The translations under genes and the position numbers were made by a program. The notes under the pieces are model-generated. The model ran no database searches. It saw nothing but the letters and a program-made list of their open reading frames with translations, and was not told where the DNA came from. Of a stretch of DNA of 37,151 nucleotides, positions 8,419 through 17,495 are shown one piece after another. Every line of letters begins with the position of its first letter. The first letter of the stretch is position 1. This stretch comes from a bacterium (GTDB taxonomy: Bacteria; Zhuqueibacterota; QNDG01; DSAB01): the NCBI GenBank assembly GCA_011388275.1, contig DSAB01000071.1, positions 1-37,151 of the forward strand, given 5' to 3'.

Positions 8419-9618
8419 ATGAGAACTACCGTCATTGTGACGATTTTACTTATCCTTGCTGCTTTCCCGGCCTCCATGCAGGCGACCATTCTTTCGTCCC
8501 GCGGTGCCGGCGATCCTTCACCCGGGATGGATGCCCGCGCATTGGGAATGGGTGGGGTTTCGGTCTCCCTGGCAAGCCCGCACCATATTGGGCTGATGAA
8601 TCCGGCATCTCTCATCTATACTGACGTGACGCGTCTTCTCGTTCAGGGGTCTTTTAAACGAAGCCGGTTTGAGGATCTTTCGGGCAGGGCCGATTTTCAG
8701 GATGCCAATTTCAATGCGTTTATCTTTTTCGTGCCTTTGGGTTCGGGAATCGGTTTTTCTACGGCCCTTTACCCTCTCTCGGACATCAATTATTTTCATG
8801 AATCGGCCGGAAAAAATGATGACGTGAATGTTCTCGAAACCGTTGAAGGTGACGGAGGACTCAATAATTTCTCGATGGGACTCAGTTTTGGTTTGACCCG
8901 TTTTTTCAGTCTGGGATTTGACTTCCGGTATATATTCGGCAAATTTCTGGAAGCCTGGAAAATCGACTATCCGGACAATGATTTCAACAATACGATGGAT
9001 AAATTCTATACCTGGAACCGCGGCTTCACGGTTCGAATGGGTTTTATACTGAAACCCTTTTCATCCCTGACTCTGGGCGGCGTCTATTCGCCAGCACTGG
9101 GTATTAAAAATGAGACCGATACCTATTTCGAAGGATTCGGCCAATCGTCGGAAACTTTAAAGGGATCGATTCGGCTTCCCGATAAATGGATCCTGGGCCT
9201 GTCTCATGACTTCGGAAACTGGATGACGGCAGGTATTGAGATTGCGAACCGTGACTGGTCCCGTTTCGAAATCAACGGCGAACCACTTGAGCACGGATGC
9301 CGTGTTCTGCGGGTTTCCGCAGGCCTCGAGCTCTTTTCGCACAGAGACCAGGACGCCCCTTACCTGAAGAAAGTGTCCTATCGAATCGGATATTCCACGC
9401 AGCCTTATTTTGTAACCGATTTGTACGAAAACGAATTCAGGGAACAATGGCTGACCCTGGGTTTGGGAATACCTCTTTTCATGGACGCTTCGGAGTTCAA
9501 CCTGGCCTTCGGATTCGGCCGCCGCGGTTCTCTGGAAAAGAATCAATTTGCCGAAAATCTATTCAGAGTGACGCTTTCATTTACCGGAAGCGAGAAATGG
9601 TTCAGTCGAAGATACTGA
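8419..9618 (+). CDS. PorV/FadL-like outer-membrane beta-barrel
   Basis: 399 aa from the ATG at 8419; a GTG at 8413 is in frame. The signal peptide ends near AAFPASMQA. The mature N-terminus has the typical DARALGMGGVSVSLA and NPASL motifs of PorV/UPF0164/OmpP1-type barrels. About 14 amphipathic strands follow, and the last one ends near FRVTLSFTG. The family includes fatty-acid transporters and the PorV shuttle of type IX secretion; no other type IX components are seen here. Downstream of the lipoprotein in the same operon. Confidence 0.75.
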   Translation: MRTTVIVTILLILAAFPASMQATILSSRGAGDPSPGMDARALGMGGVSVSLASPHHIGLMNPASLIYTDVTRLLVQGSFKRSRFEDLSGRADFQDANFNAFIFFVPLGSGIGFSTALYPLSDINYFHESAGKNDDVNVLETVEGDGGLNNFSMGLSFGLTRFFSLGFDFRYIFGKFLEAWKIDYPDNDFNNTMDKFYTWNRGFTVRMGFILKPFSSLTLGGVYSPALGIKNETDTYFEGFGQSSETLKGSIRLPDKWILGLSHDFGNWMTAGIEIANRDWSRFEINGEPLEHGCRVLRVSAGLELFSHRDQDAPYLKKVSYRIGYSTQPYFVTDLYENEFREQWLTLGLGIPLFMDASEFNLAFGFGRRGSLEKNQFAENLFRVTLSFTGSEKWFSRRY

Positions 9619-9635
9619 CAATCGTTCAGTTTTTT
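9614..9635 (+). terminator. Weak intrinsic terminator candidate
   Basis: A 5-bp stem ACTGA/TCAGT with a 7-nt loop is followed by six Ts. It overlaps the stop codon of the barrel gene. The short AT-rich stem suggests only partial termination. Confidence 0.35.
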
Positions 9636-9636
9636 C

Positions 9637-9665
9637 TTGATTCTGATTGATAATATATGTACAAT
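9637..9665 (+). promoter_or_regulatory. Sigma70-like promoter of the TPR-rpiB operon
   Basis: TTGATT (9637-9642), a 17-bp spacer and TACAAT (9660-9665). It predicts a leader of about 44 nt ending at the GTG start at 9716. Confidence 0.65.
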
Positions 9666-9715
9666 TAAAGTCAGCATACAGAGAGTTGAAATTATTTCAT
9701 TTGGAGGACTCTAAC

Positions 9716-10975
9716 GTGAACATATGCAAACAACTGACGGTATTTCTGTGTGTTCTCTCCGCGGGCATTGCGATCGCGACTGTCAATTTCTCGGGCTGTG
9801 CCGCGTCGAAACCCAAAGAACTCACGCCGGAACAGAAGAAAGCCCTTCAGGATTCTCTTTTCAATGAACACAAGAAACAATTGAGACTCTGGAACAGCCT
9901 GGCTTACGAGCCGTTCAGGCAGAGAGATTACGCGCAGGCAAAAAAATATTACCGAAGAATCGCCGAAGTCGATACCTCGGGTATTTACAGCAGTACGGTA
10001 TATCGAAATCTGGGCACCTGTTATATCCAGCTGAATGAACCTGACAGCGCCGAATGGGCCTATAAACTGGGAATCGAACGCAACCCCGATGATCCGTATT
10101 CACACAAACTCCTTGCCTATATCTACCGGATTCAGGGACGGACGGATGAAGCCATTGCACAATATCAGACACTGATCAATCTTGAGCCCGACTCTGTCGG
10201 CCATTATAAATACCTTGGTGAGCTTTATGTGCGAAACGGTGAGATCGACAATGCCGTTTCAGCCTATCAGAAAGCGGTTCTTCTGGATCCGTCCGAGAAA
10301 GACACCCAGCAGATTTTAAACAATCTGCTCTCCCAAACCAACAACGTGGATGCCCTCATCGCTCAGCGCGAATCCATGGTCGAAAGATTCCCGGAAGACA
10401 TGAATTTCCGAACGGATCTGGCTAAAAGCTATTTTGATATCGGAGCCTTCAATAAGGCCGTTGATCAGCTGAAAGTTATCCTGGAAAAGGACAGTGACAA
10501 TATCATCGCGCTGGAAATGCTGGGTGAAAGTTACAAACAGCTGGACCGGTTTCGGGAGGCTCTCGGGATTTACCGGAAAATTTTATCCATTCACCCGGAT
10601 GATAAAAAGAACCGCTGCAATCTGGCCATGACGCATCTGGAACTGGGTGAATACTCCACGGCCCGGTCTGAGGTGCGAAGGGTCCTGAGAATCGATCCCG
10701 ATTATGGTCTCGCCTTTCTGGCTTACGGCATGATCTACGAGCACTCGGCCAATCGATGCGTGGATTCTGGAGACGGCAAGATTACATTCGACGACAAACT
10801 GGTCTATAAAATGGCTTATGATCAGTACGCGAGAGCAAAAAGCGATCCTGAATGGAAGTCGGATGCGGAAAGACGAATGAATTATCTGGAAGGACAGATC
10901 CCGACCACGGGTGATTATTTTATGAACAAGAACGTAACCATGCCCAGGAAGGCCTGTTACGACTGGATTCAGTAG
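9716..10975 (+). CDS. TPR-repeat lipoprotein
   Basis: 419 aa. A GTG start at 9716 is chosen because GGAGGA lies just upstream and the product then begins with a signal peptide ending in the lipobox-like FSGC. A Lys/Glu-rich linker leads into about six to eight tetratricopeptide repeats, for example YRNLGTCYIQLNEPDSAEWAY, YKYLGELYVRNGEIDNAVSAY and LGESYKQLDRFREALGIYRK. It is probably a periplasmic protein anchored to the inner or outer membrane that mediates protein-protein contacts. It is followed 10 nt later by rpiB, which has no obvious functional link. Confidence 0.8.
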   Translation: MNICKQLTVFLCVLSAGIAIATVNFSGCAASKPKELTPEQKKALQDSLFNEHKKQLRLWNSLAYEPFRQRDYAQAKKYYRRIAEVDTSGIYSSTVYRNLGTCYIQLNEPDSAEWAYKLGIERNPDDPYSHKLLAYIYRIQGRTDEAIAQYQTLINLEPDSVGHYKYLGELYVRNGEIDNAVSAYQKAVLLDPSEKDTQQILNNLLSQTNNVDALIAQRESMVERFPEDMNFRTDLAKSYFDIGAFNKAVDQLKVILEKDSDNIIALEMLGESYKQLDRFREALGIYRKILSIHPDDKKNRCNLAMTHLELGEYSTARSEVRRVLRIDPDYGLAFLAYGMIYEHSANRCVDSGDGKITFDDKLVYKMAYDQYARAKSDPEWKSDAERRMNYLEGQIPTTGDYFMNKNVTMPRKACYDWIQ

Positions 10976-10985
10976 GTGCTTATTG

Positions 10986-11429
10986 ATGAAGGTGGCGATC
11001 GGTTCAGATCATGCCGGATTTTCGGTAAAAAACCGGATCATGAAGTACCTGAAATCGAAATCCATCGACGTGCAGGATTTCGGCACGGATTCCGAAGAAC
11101 CGGTTGATTATCCAGATGTTGCTGTAAAAATCGCCCGTGCGGTAGCGGATTCCGATTTCGATACAGGCATCCTGGTGTGCGGAACGGGAATCGGAATGGC
11201 CATTACGGCAAACAAGATTCCCGGTATTCGTGCCGCCGTGTGTTACAATGAAGAGACGGCCCGCCTCAGCCGTGAGCATAACCAGGCCAATATCCTGACG
11301 CTCGGTGCCAGGCAATTTTCATGGCCGGATATACAACGTTTCGTTGAAGTATTTCTTGAAACGCCGTTTCAAAACGGAAATCGGCATGAAAGGCGGATAA
11401 AGAAAATACATCAGCTCACACAGCGATAA
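10986..11429 (+). CDS. rpiB: Ribose-5-phosphate isomerase B
   Basis: 147 aa from the ATG at 10986; a TTG one codon earlier is also in frame. It interconverts ribose 5-phosphate and ribulose 5-phosphate in the pentose phosphate pathway. The family start [12 protein letters not shown] is present, as are the catalytic Cys65 in [14 protein letters not shown] and [15 protein letters not shown] transaldolase of the same pathway lies at 33797-34456. The gene is followed by a strong terminator hairpin. Confidence 0.95.
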   Translation: MKVAIGSDHAGFSVKNRIMKYLKSKSIDVQDFGTDSEEPVDYPDVAVKIARAVADSDFDTGILVCGTGIGMAITANKIPGIRAAVCYNEETARLSREHNQANILTLGARQFSWPDIQRFVEVFLETPFQNGNRHERRIKKIHQLTQR

Positions 11430-11473
11430 TCATCATGTTTACATACAATCCTTTGATCAGAACCGAATTCATT

Positions 11474-11505
11474 CCGAATGGGACATTTTGTCCCATTCGG
11501 CGTTT
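11474..11505 (+). terminator. Rho-independent terminator after rpiB
   Basis: A perfect 12-bp stem, CCGAATGGGACA (11474-11485) paired with TGTCCCATTCGG (11489-11500), with a TTT loop, then CGTTTT. The strong stem is followed by only a short T tract. It separates the rpiB operon from glyA. Confidence 0.75.
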
Positions 11506-11515
11506 TACAGATCGG

Positions 11516-11548
11516 TACTGTTTTCAGGTTCTCTCGATGAAAACAGTA
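11516..11548. promoter_or_regulatory. Perfect 11-bp dyad upstream of glyA
   Basis: TACTGTTTTCA (11516-11526) and TGAAAACAGTA (11538-11548) are perfect inverted repeats separated by 11 nt, so the half-site centres are 22 bp apart, about two helical turns. It lies 44 bp before the glyA ATG, where a promoter should be, although I see no clear -35/-10 pair. It could be a dimeric repressor operator or an RNA hairpin in the leader. It has no T tract and so is not a terminator. It does not match LexA or PurR consensus. Confidence 0.5.
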
Positions 11549-11592
11549 TCTATATCACGATTTATCCCCTACGAATAGAATCGAGGTCAAAC

Positions 11593-12888
11593 ATGAACGC
11601 ACTGAAACAGGTCGACCCGGAAATCTTCAAGGCTATTCAGGGCGAAATCAGCAGGGAGAACGACAAGCTGGAACTGATCGCTTCCGAGAACTTTGTCAGC
11701 GAAGCGGTTCTCCAGGCTTTGGGATCACCGATGACCAATAAATACGCGGAAGGATATCCGGGAAATCGGTATTACGGCGGGTGTGAGTTTGTCGATATCG
11801 CCGAAAATCTTGCCCGTGACCGTTCGAAAAAACTTTTCCGCTGTGAATACAGCAATGTTCAGCCGCATGCCGGTTCTCAGGCCAATATGGCAGTCTACAT
11901 GACCTTTCTTCAGCCCGGTGACACTGTGCTGGGCATGGATCTGGCCCACGGCGGACATTTAACGCACGGCAGTCCCGTCAATTTTTCCGGTAAACTCTAT
12001 CAGTTTTTCTCATATGGCGTACAAAAAGAAAGCGGAACCATTGATTTCGATCAGGTATGGAAACAGGCCAAAGAACATAAACCCCGGCTGATTGTCACAG
12101 GCGCCAGTGCCTATCCCCGATTTATCGATTTCTCAAAATTCCGTGAAATCGCCGACGAGGTCGGAGCCTTTTTAATGGCCGATATCGCCCATACTGCGGG
12201 ATTGGTCGCCACGGAGATGCATCCCGACCCTCTCCCCTTCTGTGACGTGGTGACGACCACGACCCATAAAACATTAAGGGGACCCAGAGGCGGCATGATA
12301 CTGATGGGTAAAGACCGGGAAAACCCTTTCGGCATCAAGGCGCCCAAATCCGGCCGTGTGAAACAGATGTCCGAAGTCATGGACGGAGTGGTCATGCCGG
12401 GTATGCAGGGCGGCCCCCTGATGCATGTGATCGCAGCCAAGGCAGTCGGTTTTTACGAAAATCTTCAGCCGGAATACAAGGCATACTGCAGTCAGATCAT
12501 CAAAAACGCCCGGGCGCTGGCAGAGACATTGATGAGTCTCGGATATCAACTGGTTTCGAGAGGAACGGACAATCATTTGATGCTGATTGATCTCAGCCGT
12601 CAATCCATTACCGGAAAAGCCGCGGAAAACGCTCTGGAGAAAGCCGGAATCACGGTCAATAAAAATATGGTGCCCTTTGATACCAAGAGTCCTTTCATCA
12701 CCAGCGGAATTCGTCTGGGAACACCGGCTTTGACGACAAGAGGATTCACGGAAGAGGACATGAAAACAATCGCCGGCTTTATTCACCGAGTATTGACACA
12801 AATAGATGATGAGTCGGTTCAAGTTTGCGTGCGGAATGAAATCAAGGAATTCGGCCGCCGGTATCCCGTCTATGGGTCTCGGGTGTAG
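11593..12888 (+). CDS. glyA: Serine hydroxymethyltransferase
   Basis: 431 aa. A PLP enzyme that converts serine and tetrahydrofolate to glycine and methylene-tetrahydrofolate. The ATG at 11593 follows a GAGG box; a longer in-frame reading from 11488 would start inside the terminator and is rejected. Family segments are [29 protein letters not shown] and the PLP-lysine motif [15 protein letters not shown]. First gene of a run that continues without a clear break through nrdR, rnf and tatC. Confidence 0.97.
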   Translation: MNALKQVDPEIFKAIQGEISRENDKLELIASENFVSEAVLQALGSPMTNKYAEGYPGNRYYGGCEFVDIAENLARDRSKKLFRCEYSNVQPHAGSQANMAVYMTFLQPGDTVLGMDLAHGGHLTHGSPVNFSGKLYQFFSYGVQKESGTIDFDQVWKQAKEHKPRLIVTGASAYPRFIDFSKFREIADEVGAFLMADIAHTAGLVATEMHPDPLPFCDVVTTTTHKTLRGPRGGMILMGKDRENPFGIKAPKSGRVKQMSEVMDGVVMPGMQGGPLMHVIAAKAVGFYENLQPEYKAYCSQIIKNARALAETLMSLGYQLVSRGTDNHLMLIDLSRQSITGKAAENALEKAGITVNKNMVPFDTKSPFITSGIRLGTPALTTRGFTEEDMKTIAGFIHRVLTQIDDESVQVCVRNEIKEFGRRYPVYGSRV

Positions 12889-12889
12889 C

Positions 12890-13363
12890 GTGATAAAATC
12901 GAGCCGTCCCTGCTGGGATCATTATTTTATGGAGATCACCCGTCTGGTGGCAACCCGGTCCACTTGCCTGCGCCGGCAGGTAGGCGCGCTGATTGTCAAG
13001 GACAAACGGATTCTTGCCACCGGGTACAATGGAGCGCCGAAAGGCCTGGCTCACTGCACCGATGTAGGCTGTCTACGGGATCAATTGAAAATTCCATCCG
13101 GTGAAAGGCATGAGTTGTGCCGTGGTATTCATGCGGAACAGAACGCGATCATACAAGCCGCCACGTCGGGAACCAATATCGAAGGTTCGGTGCTCTATTC
13201 GACACATCATCCTTGTTCCCTGTGTATCAAGATGATTCTAAACGCCGGTATTAACCTGGTTTTCTATGAGCAGGGATATCCTGATGAACTGTCCACTTCA
13301 TTGGCTCGTGAGAGTGGATTGGAACTTCAGCAAATTACAATGAAACCATCGGATCGTGCATGA
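12890..13363 (+). CDS. dCMP deaminase (ComEB-type cytidine/deoxycytidylate deaminase)
   Basis: 157 aa from a GTG at 12890, one base after the glyA stop. This start gives the family-like N-terminus ([16 protein letters not shown]); an ATG at 12872 inside glyA is the alternative. It deaminates dCMP to dUMP, the substrate of thymidylate synthase. The catalytic zinc motifs are [11 protein letters not shown] and PCSLCIKMI. The extra [10 protein letters not shown]...[10 protein letters not shown] region typical of bacterial dCMP deaminases is present. It is followed by nrdR with a 4-nt ATGA overlap. GlyA supplies methylene-tetrahydrofolate for the same dTMP pathway. Confidence 0.92.
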   Translation: MIKSSRPCWDHYFMEITRLVATRSTCLRRQVGALIVKDKRILATGYNGAPKGLAHCTDVGCLRDQLKIPSGERHELCRGIHAEQNAIIQAATSGTNIEGSVLYSTHHPCSLCIKMILNAGINLVFYEQGYPDELSTSLARESGLELQQITMKPSDRA

Positions 13364-13824
13364 AATGTCCCTTTTGCGGTCATGACAGGGATCGAGTTGT
13401 GGATTCCCGTTCCAGAAATGACGGAAGGGCCATACGACGCCGCCGACTATGCGCGCAATGCGGCAGACGGTTCATCACCATCGAAGAGGTTGAAGACAAA
13501 ACCCTGTATGTGATCAAATCCGACGGGAGACGGGAAATATTTAATACAGGAAAACTACGCAGGGGCATTCAGATCGCCTGCAGTAAACGCCCGATTTCGG
13601 TGAACGATATTGAATCCATGGTCCAGCAAATAGAATCTGAATTGAATGAGGGATTCGTCAAGGAGATCGAATCACGAGTCATCGGTGAAATGGTCTCTCA
13701 GAGATTGAAAGAAATCGATGAAGTGGCGTATGTGCGTTTCACGTCAGTGTATCGAAAATTCAAGGATTCCGAAGAGTTTCTCAAGGAATTGCGTGAGTTA
13801 ATCGGAAGACAGGGCATATCCTGA
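13360..13824 (+). CDS. nrdR: Transcriptional repressor NrdR
   Basis: 154 aa, standard length. It represses ribonucleotide reductase genes in response to ATP/dATP. The zinc ribbon has Cys3, Cys6, Cys31 and Cys34 (CPFC and CAQC) with the usual VVDSR and IRRRR basic residues. The ATP-cone domain spans about residues 49-139. It overlaps the deaminase gene by 4 nt. No nrd genes or clear tandem NrdR boxes were seen in the window, so its targets lie elsewhere. Confidence 0.97.
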   Translation: MKCPFCGHDRDRVVDSRSRNDGRAIRRRRLCAQCGRRFITIEEVEDKTLYVIKSDGRREIFNTGKLRRGIQIACSKRPISVNDIESMVQQIESELNEGFVKEIESRVIGEMVSQRLKEIDEVAYVRFTSVYRKFKDSEEFLKELRELIGRQGIS

Positions 13825-13858
13825 GCCTTTCTTTCCTTAAGGGTCTGAAGGAGACTGT

Positions 13859-15187
13859 ATGTTCAAGACCAATTCCTTTCGGGGAGGCACCCATCCTCCG
13901 GAAGACAAATCACGGACCGAACATCTCCCGATTGAGAATGTACCTATTCCCGAAAAGATCCTCATCCCCCTTCAGCAACATATTGGAGCTCCGGCTGAAC
14001 CGGTTGTTGAAAAGGGTGCCGGCGTTAAAACCGGACAGGTCATCGCCAAAAGCAATGGATTCATCTCAATCCCCGCACACGCCACGTGTTCTGGAACTGT
14101 TACGGCAGTCGATCTTTTCACCCATCCGTTGGGAAACCGAATGCTTGCGATTGAAATCGAAAATGACGGCAAGGATGAGTGGGAGCAGAAACAGTCCAGG
14201 GCATTGAGCATTCGATCCCTGAAAAAAGATGAAATGCTGAAAAGAATTCAGGAGGCCGGAATAGCCGGTATGGGTGGTGCCGCCTTTCCGACTCATGTCA
14301 AATTATCTCCTCCTGAAGACAAACCCGTCGATATCATCCTTCTTAACGGAGCGGAATGCGAACCCTGTCTGACCGCTGATCACCGTCTGATGCTGGAACA
14401 GCCGGATCTCATTATTCAGGGAATGCGAATCATGATGAAGATCCTGGGAGTTAAAACCGGTATCATCGGTATTGAGCGGAATAAACCGGATGCCATTGAC
14501 ACAATAACCGAGCGTGTCCGCAAAGTAAAATCAATCCGGGTTCTTCCCTTGAAAGTAAAGTATCCGCAGGGTGCTGAAAAACAGCTGATCAAGGCAGCCA
14601 CGGGCCGTGAAGTACCGTGCGGAGGACTTCCCATGGATGTGGGATGCCTCGTTCACAATGTCGGAACGGCTTTGGCCGTAGCCGAAGCGGTTTCCGTGAA
14701 AAAACCTCTCATCGAACGAATCGTCACGGTAACGGGAAACGGAATCGCGAAGCCTAAAAACTGCCGGGTTCGTATCGGCACTTCTTTTCGTCATATCATC
14801 GAATTTTGCGGCGGATACACGGCGAACGCATCCAAGCTGATCAGCGGCGGTCCCATGATGGGAATCGCTCAAGTCACAGACGCGGTCCCGGTCATTAAGG
14901 GCACTTCCGGTATTTTAGTTCTCGATCGAAAACAGGCGTTTCTTCGGAAAGAAAATCCATGTATTGGATGCGCACGGTGTGTGGATGTTTGTCCGATGAA
15001 CCTTGTTCCCAATCGCATTGCCGCTTTTGTAGAGTATCAAAAAATCGATAAGGCCCGCAGATTGGGACTGATTGACTGTATCGAATGCGGATCGTGCAGT
15101 TATATCTGTCCGGCCAAACGCAATCTGGTTCATTATATCAAACTGGGCAAGGCTGTCTGGAATAAGACTCAGAAAAAAGCCCAATAA
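13859..15187 (+). CDS. rnfC: Rnf electron transport complex subunit C
   Basis: 442 aa. The NADH-side subunit of the ferredoxin:NAD+ oxidoreductase (Rnf) complex. The N-terminal FRGGTHPP motif is present, followed by the complex I 51-kDa-like FMN/NADH region (GMGGAAFPT at 138-146, then NGAECEPC) and an SLBB-type segment. Two [4Fe-4S] motifs end the protein: C368-x2-C-x2-C-x3-C378 and C407-x2-C-x2-C-x3-C417. GAAGGAG precedes the ATG. It is 34 nt after nrdR with no evident promoter. There is no fused RnfB-like domain. Confidence 0.95.
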   Translation: MFKTNSFRGGTHPPEDKSRTEHLPIENVPIPEKILIPLQQHIGAPAEPVVEKGAGVKTGQVIAKSNGFISIPAHATCSGTVTAVDLFTHPLGNRMLAIEIENDGKDEWEQKQSRALSIRSLKKDEMLKRIQEAGIAGMGGAAFPTHVKLSPPEDKPVDIILLNGAECEPCLTADHRLMLEQPDLIIQGMRIMMKILGVKTGIIGIERNKPDAIDTITERVRKVKSIRVLPLKVKYPQGAEKQLIKAATGREVPCGGLPMDVGCLVHNVGTALAVAEAVSVKKPLIERIVTVTGNGIAKPKNCRVRIGTSFRHIIEFCGGYTANASKLISGGPMMGIAQVTDAVPVIKGTSGILVLDRKQAFLRKENPCIGCARCVDVCPMNLVPNRIAAFVEYQKIDKARRLGLIDCIECGSCSYICPAKRNLVHYIKLGKAVWNKTQKKAQ

Positions 15188-15224
15188 ACCTGTTCGAAAA
15201 CAATCTGATGGAGGATCCTGCTTA

Positions 15225-16271
15225 ATGGACCGGTCATTTTATATTTCTCCCTCTCCACACATAAAGGATTCAGACTCCATTCCGCACATCATGTATTGGG
15301 TGGTCGGAGCGCTGATTCCGGCAGGAATCGGTTCTGTAGTGATATTCGGTTCCCGTGTGCTATGGATCATCGCCATCGCCGTGGTCGTTTCCATTATGAC
15401 AGAATGGATCTGTCAACTGATTCTGAAAAGACCGGTTCGCGCTTTGGACGGCAGCGCCATCATTACCGGAATTCTTGTGGCTTATAATGTACCGGCTGAA
15501 GTTTCCTGGTGGATTCCTGCTGTGGGCGCTTTTGTGGGTATCACCCTCGGTAAAATGGTTTTCGGCGGACTCGGATACAATCCAATGAATCCGGCTCTGA
15601 TTGGAAGGGCTTTTCTGACCGCTTCCTGGCCCTTGCAAATGACGGTTTTTCAAACATTGCCCGCGAACGGCACTCTTTCGGGTATTGATCTTGAAGGCAT
15701 TGATGCGATATCCAGTGCCACGCCTCTGAACATGTTCAGTCAGGTACGAGAAATATTATTGAATGTTTCACAGTATAGCGACCGGATCGATCTCATCACA
15801 CAAGCACAGGTGGTTGAAACGCGGCTGTACGACTCGACAATGAATCTTCTTCTGGGGAAAATCGGTGGATGCATCGGCGAAACATCGGTGGTCCTTCTGC
15901 TTTTTGGGGCCGCTATTCTGATGTACAAGAGAATCATCGGATGGAAAATCCCCTTTTTCTTTGTGGGTACCGTGGCTTTTTTCGCCTGGCTTTTCGGTGG
16001 AACACGGGGTATCGGAACCGGAAATCCGCTTTTCCATGTTCTTTCGGGCGGTTTGATTCTCGGAGCTTTTTTCATGGCTACGGATATGGTGACTTCTCCG
16101 GTTACTTTCCGGGGCCGTATCTTTTTCGGGATCGGTTGCGGTGTGCTGACATCGGTCATTCGATTATGGGGAGGTTACCCTGAGGGAGTCTCCTATTCCA
16201 TTCTGCTGATGAATCTGGCCACACCCCTGATCGACAGAGTCACACTGCCTAAAAAATTCGGAGGCAAATAA
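15225..16271 (+). CDS. rnfD: Rnf complex subunit D (flavinylated membrane subunit)
   Basis: 348 aa. The ATG at 15225 has GGAGG upstream and gives MDRSFYISPSPHI, the usual RnfD start; a longer reading would begin inside rnfC. It has about eight to ten membrane helices. The covalent-FMN motif is SSATP near residues 163-167, with Thr166 as the probable flavin site. LGKMVFGGLGYNPMNPALIGRAF is the conserved core. It is homologous to NqrB and part of the ion-translocating path. Confidence 0.95.
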   Translation: MDRSFYISPSPHIKDSDSIPHIMYWVVGALIPAGIGSVVIFGSRVLWIIAIAVVVSIMTEWICQLILKRPVRALDGSAIITGILVAYNVPAEVSWWIPAVGAFVGITLGKMVFGGLGYNPMNPALIGRAFLTASWPLQMTVFQTLPANGTLSGIDLEGIDAISSATPLNMFSQVREILLNVSQYSDRIDLITQAQVVETRLYDSTMNLLLGKIGGCIGETSVVLLLFGAAILMYKRIIGWKIPFFFVGTVAFFAWLFGGTRGIGTGNPLFHVLSGGLILGAFFMATDMVTSPVTFRGRIFFGIGCGVLTSVIRLWGGYPEGVSYSILLMNLATPLIDRVTLPKKFGGK

Positions 16272-16275
16272 AAAG

Positions 16276-16854
16276 ATGAAAGATGTAATGCGTTTCGCAT
16301 TCATTTTGACTCTGACAGCGGCCGTTACTTCAGGGTCACTGGCTTATGTCAACTCTGTTACACGACCGCGTATTACAGCCCGTCAGAATGCCGAGATGAA
16401 AGAAGCCTTGCATTATGTTCTGCAGGGCAGTGAAAAAGGCATTATCGAATCGGTTTTTCAGAACGGTGAAATCGTTTTTTATAAAGGATATCAAAAGCCT
16501 GATAAACGTGATCTGATCGGATATGCCTTTGTCGCATCGGGACAGGGATACTCCAGTGAGATACAAACCATGGTGGGCGTCAACCCTCAGGGAAAAATCT
16601 TAAGAGTCCGTATTCTTTTTCAGCAGGAAACTCCGGGATTGGGAACACGCTGCGAAGAGATCAGGAAAAACGAGTCTGTCCCCTGGTGGCAACGTCAATT
16701 TCAAGGCACTGATGCACAGTCGATAAAAGTCGACAAGGATGGAGGTGCCATCGAATCGATCACAGGCGCAACCATCACTTCACGAGCCATCACCGAGTCC
16801 ATTGCCTTGAAAACAAAAATAGTTTTGCAAAAAACGGATCAAAAAGACAATTAG
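16276..16854 (+). CDS. rnfG: Rnf complex subunit G (periplasmic flavoprotein)
   Basis: 192 aa. One N-terminal membrane helix is followed by an FMN-binding domain. The flavinylation motif is TGATITS at about 163-169 (Thr166), which needs an ApbE flavin transferase not found in the window. GQGYSSEIQTMVGV and QQETPGLGT are the conserved pocket segments. GGAGG precedes the ATG. It starts 4 nt after rnfD. Confidence 0.95.
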   Translation: MKDVMRFAFILTLTAAVTSGSLAYVNSVTRPRITARQNAEMKEALHYVLQGSEKGIIESVFQNGEIVFYKGYQKPDKRDLIGYAFVASGQGYSSEIQTMVGVNPQGKILRVRILFQQETPGLGTRCEEIRKNESVPWWQRQFQGTDAQSIKVDKDGGAIESITGATITSRAITESIALKTKIVLQKTDQKDN

Positions 16855-16874
16855 TGGCTTGTATGGAGGATGCA

Positions 16875-17486
16875 ATGTCCCCTGGTAAGGAATTGATAAA
16901 AGGATTTTACACGGAAAATCCCGTCTTTCGTCTCATGTTGGGTCTTTGCCCTGTTCTGGCAACTTCAACGTCTGTTAATAACGGCATCGGAATGGGAGCG
17001 GCCACTCTGTTTGTTCTTGTCTGCAGCAATGTGGTGATCTCTCTTATTCGAAAAGCCATTCCCGCGAAAATCCGAATCCCTATTTTCATTATGATTATCG
17101 CCACTTTTGTCACTATTGTTGATCTGGTGATGGCCGGTTTTTTTCCTGAATTGCACGAATCGCTGGGTATATTCATCAGCCTCATAGTGGTCAATTGCAT
17201 TATTTTGGGAAGGGCTGAGGCCTATGCCAGTAAAAATAATGTGTTTTACGCCTTTATCGACGGGCTGGGAATGGGTTTGGGATTTACTCTATCCATGATC
17301 CTCATCTCTTCGATCCGAGAGATTCTCGGTAATGGCACATGGCTTGGATTGGAAGTATTCGGATCAGGTTACAATCCGGTATTGTTGATGATTCTTTCGC
17401 CGGGCGCTTTTTTCACAATCGGTCTTCTGATGAGTTTTCTGTCCTGGTTTGAGGGCAGACGCTCTTCATGCGTCACCAATTTCTGA
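16875..17486 (+). CDS. rnfE: Rnf complex subunit E
   Basis: 203 aa from the ATG at 16875, chosen over a GTG at 16854 and an ATG at 16863 because GGAGGA ends 4 nt before it. It is an integral membrane protein with about six helices, homologous to NqrD. Cys25 (LGLCPVLATS) and Cys108 (VVNCIILGR) are at the canonical positions for the iron-sulfur centre shared with RnfA across the membrane. Confidence 0.95.
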   Translation: MSPGKELIKGFYTENPVFRLMLGLCPVLATSTSVNNGIGMGAATLFVLVCSNVVISLIRKAIPAKIRIPIFIMIIATFVTIVDLVMAGFFPELHESLGIFISLIVVNCIILGRAEAYASKNNVFYAFIDGLGMGLGFTLSMILISSIREILGNGTWLGLEVFGSGYNPVLLMILSPGAFFTIGLLMSFLSWFEGRRSSCVTNF

Positions 17487-17495
17487 GGTCAAACT

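Noticed and set aside
11430-11592. Glycine or tetrahydrofolate riboswitch in the glyA leader
   Set aside because: The region is explained by a terminator and a dyad; I cannot find the conserved riboswitch core sequences.
12274-12822. Long open frame on the minus strand opposite glyA
   Set aside because: It is antisense to glyA, has no signals of its own and no recognisable motif.
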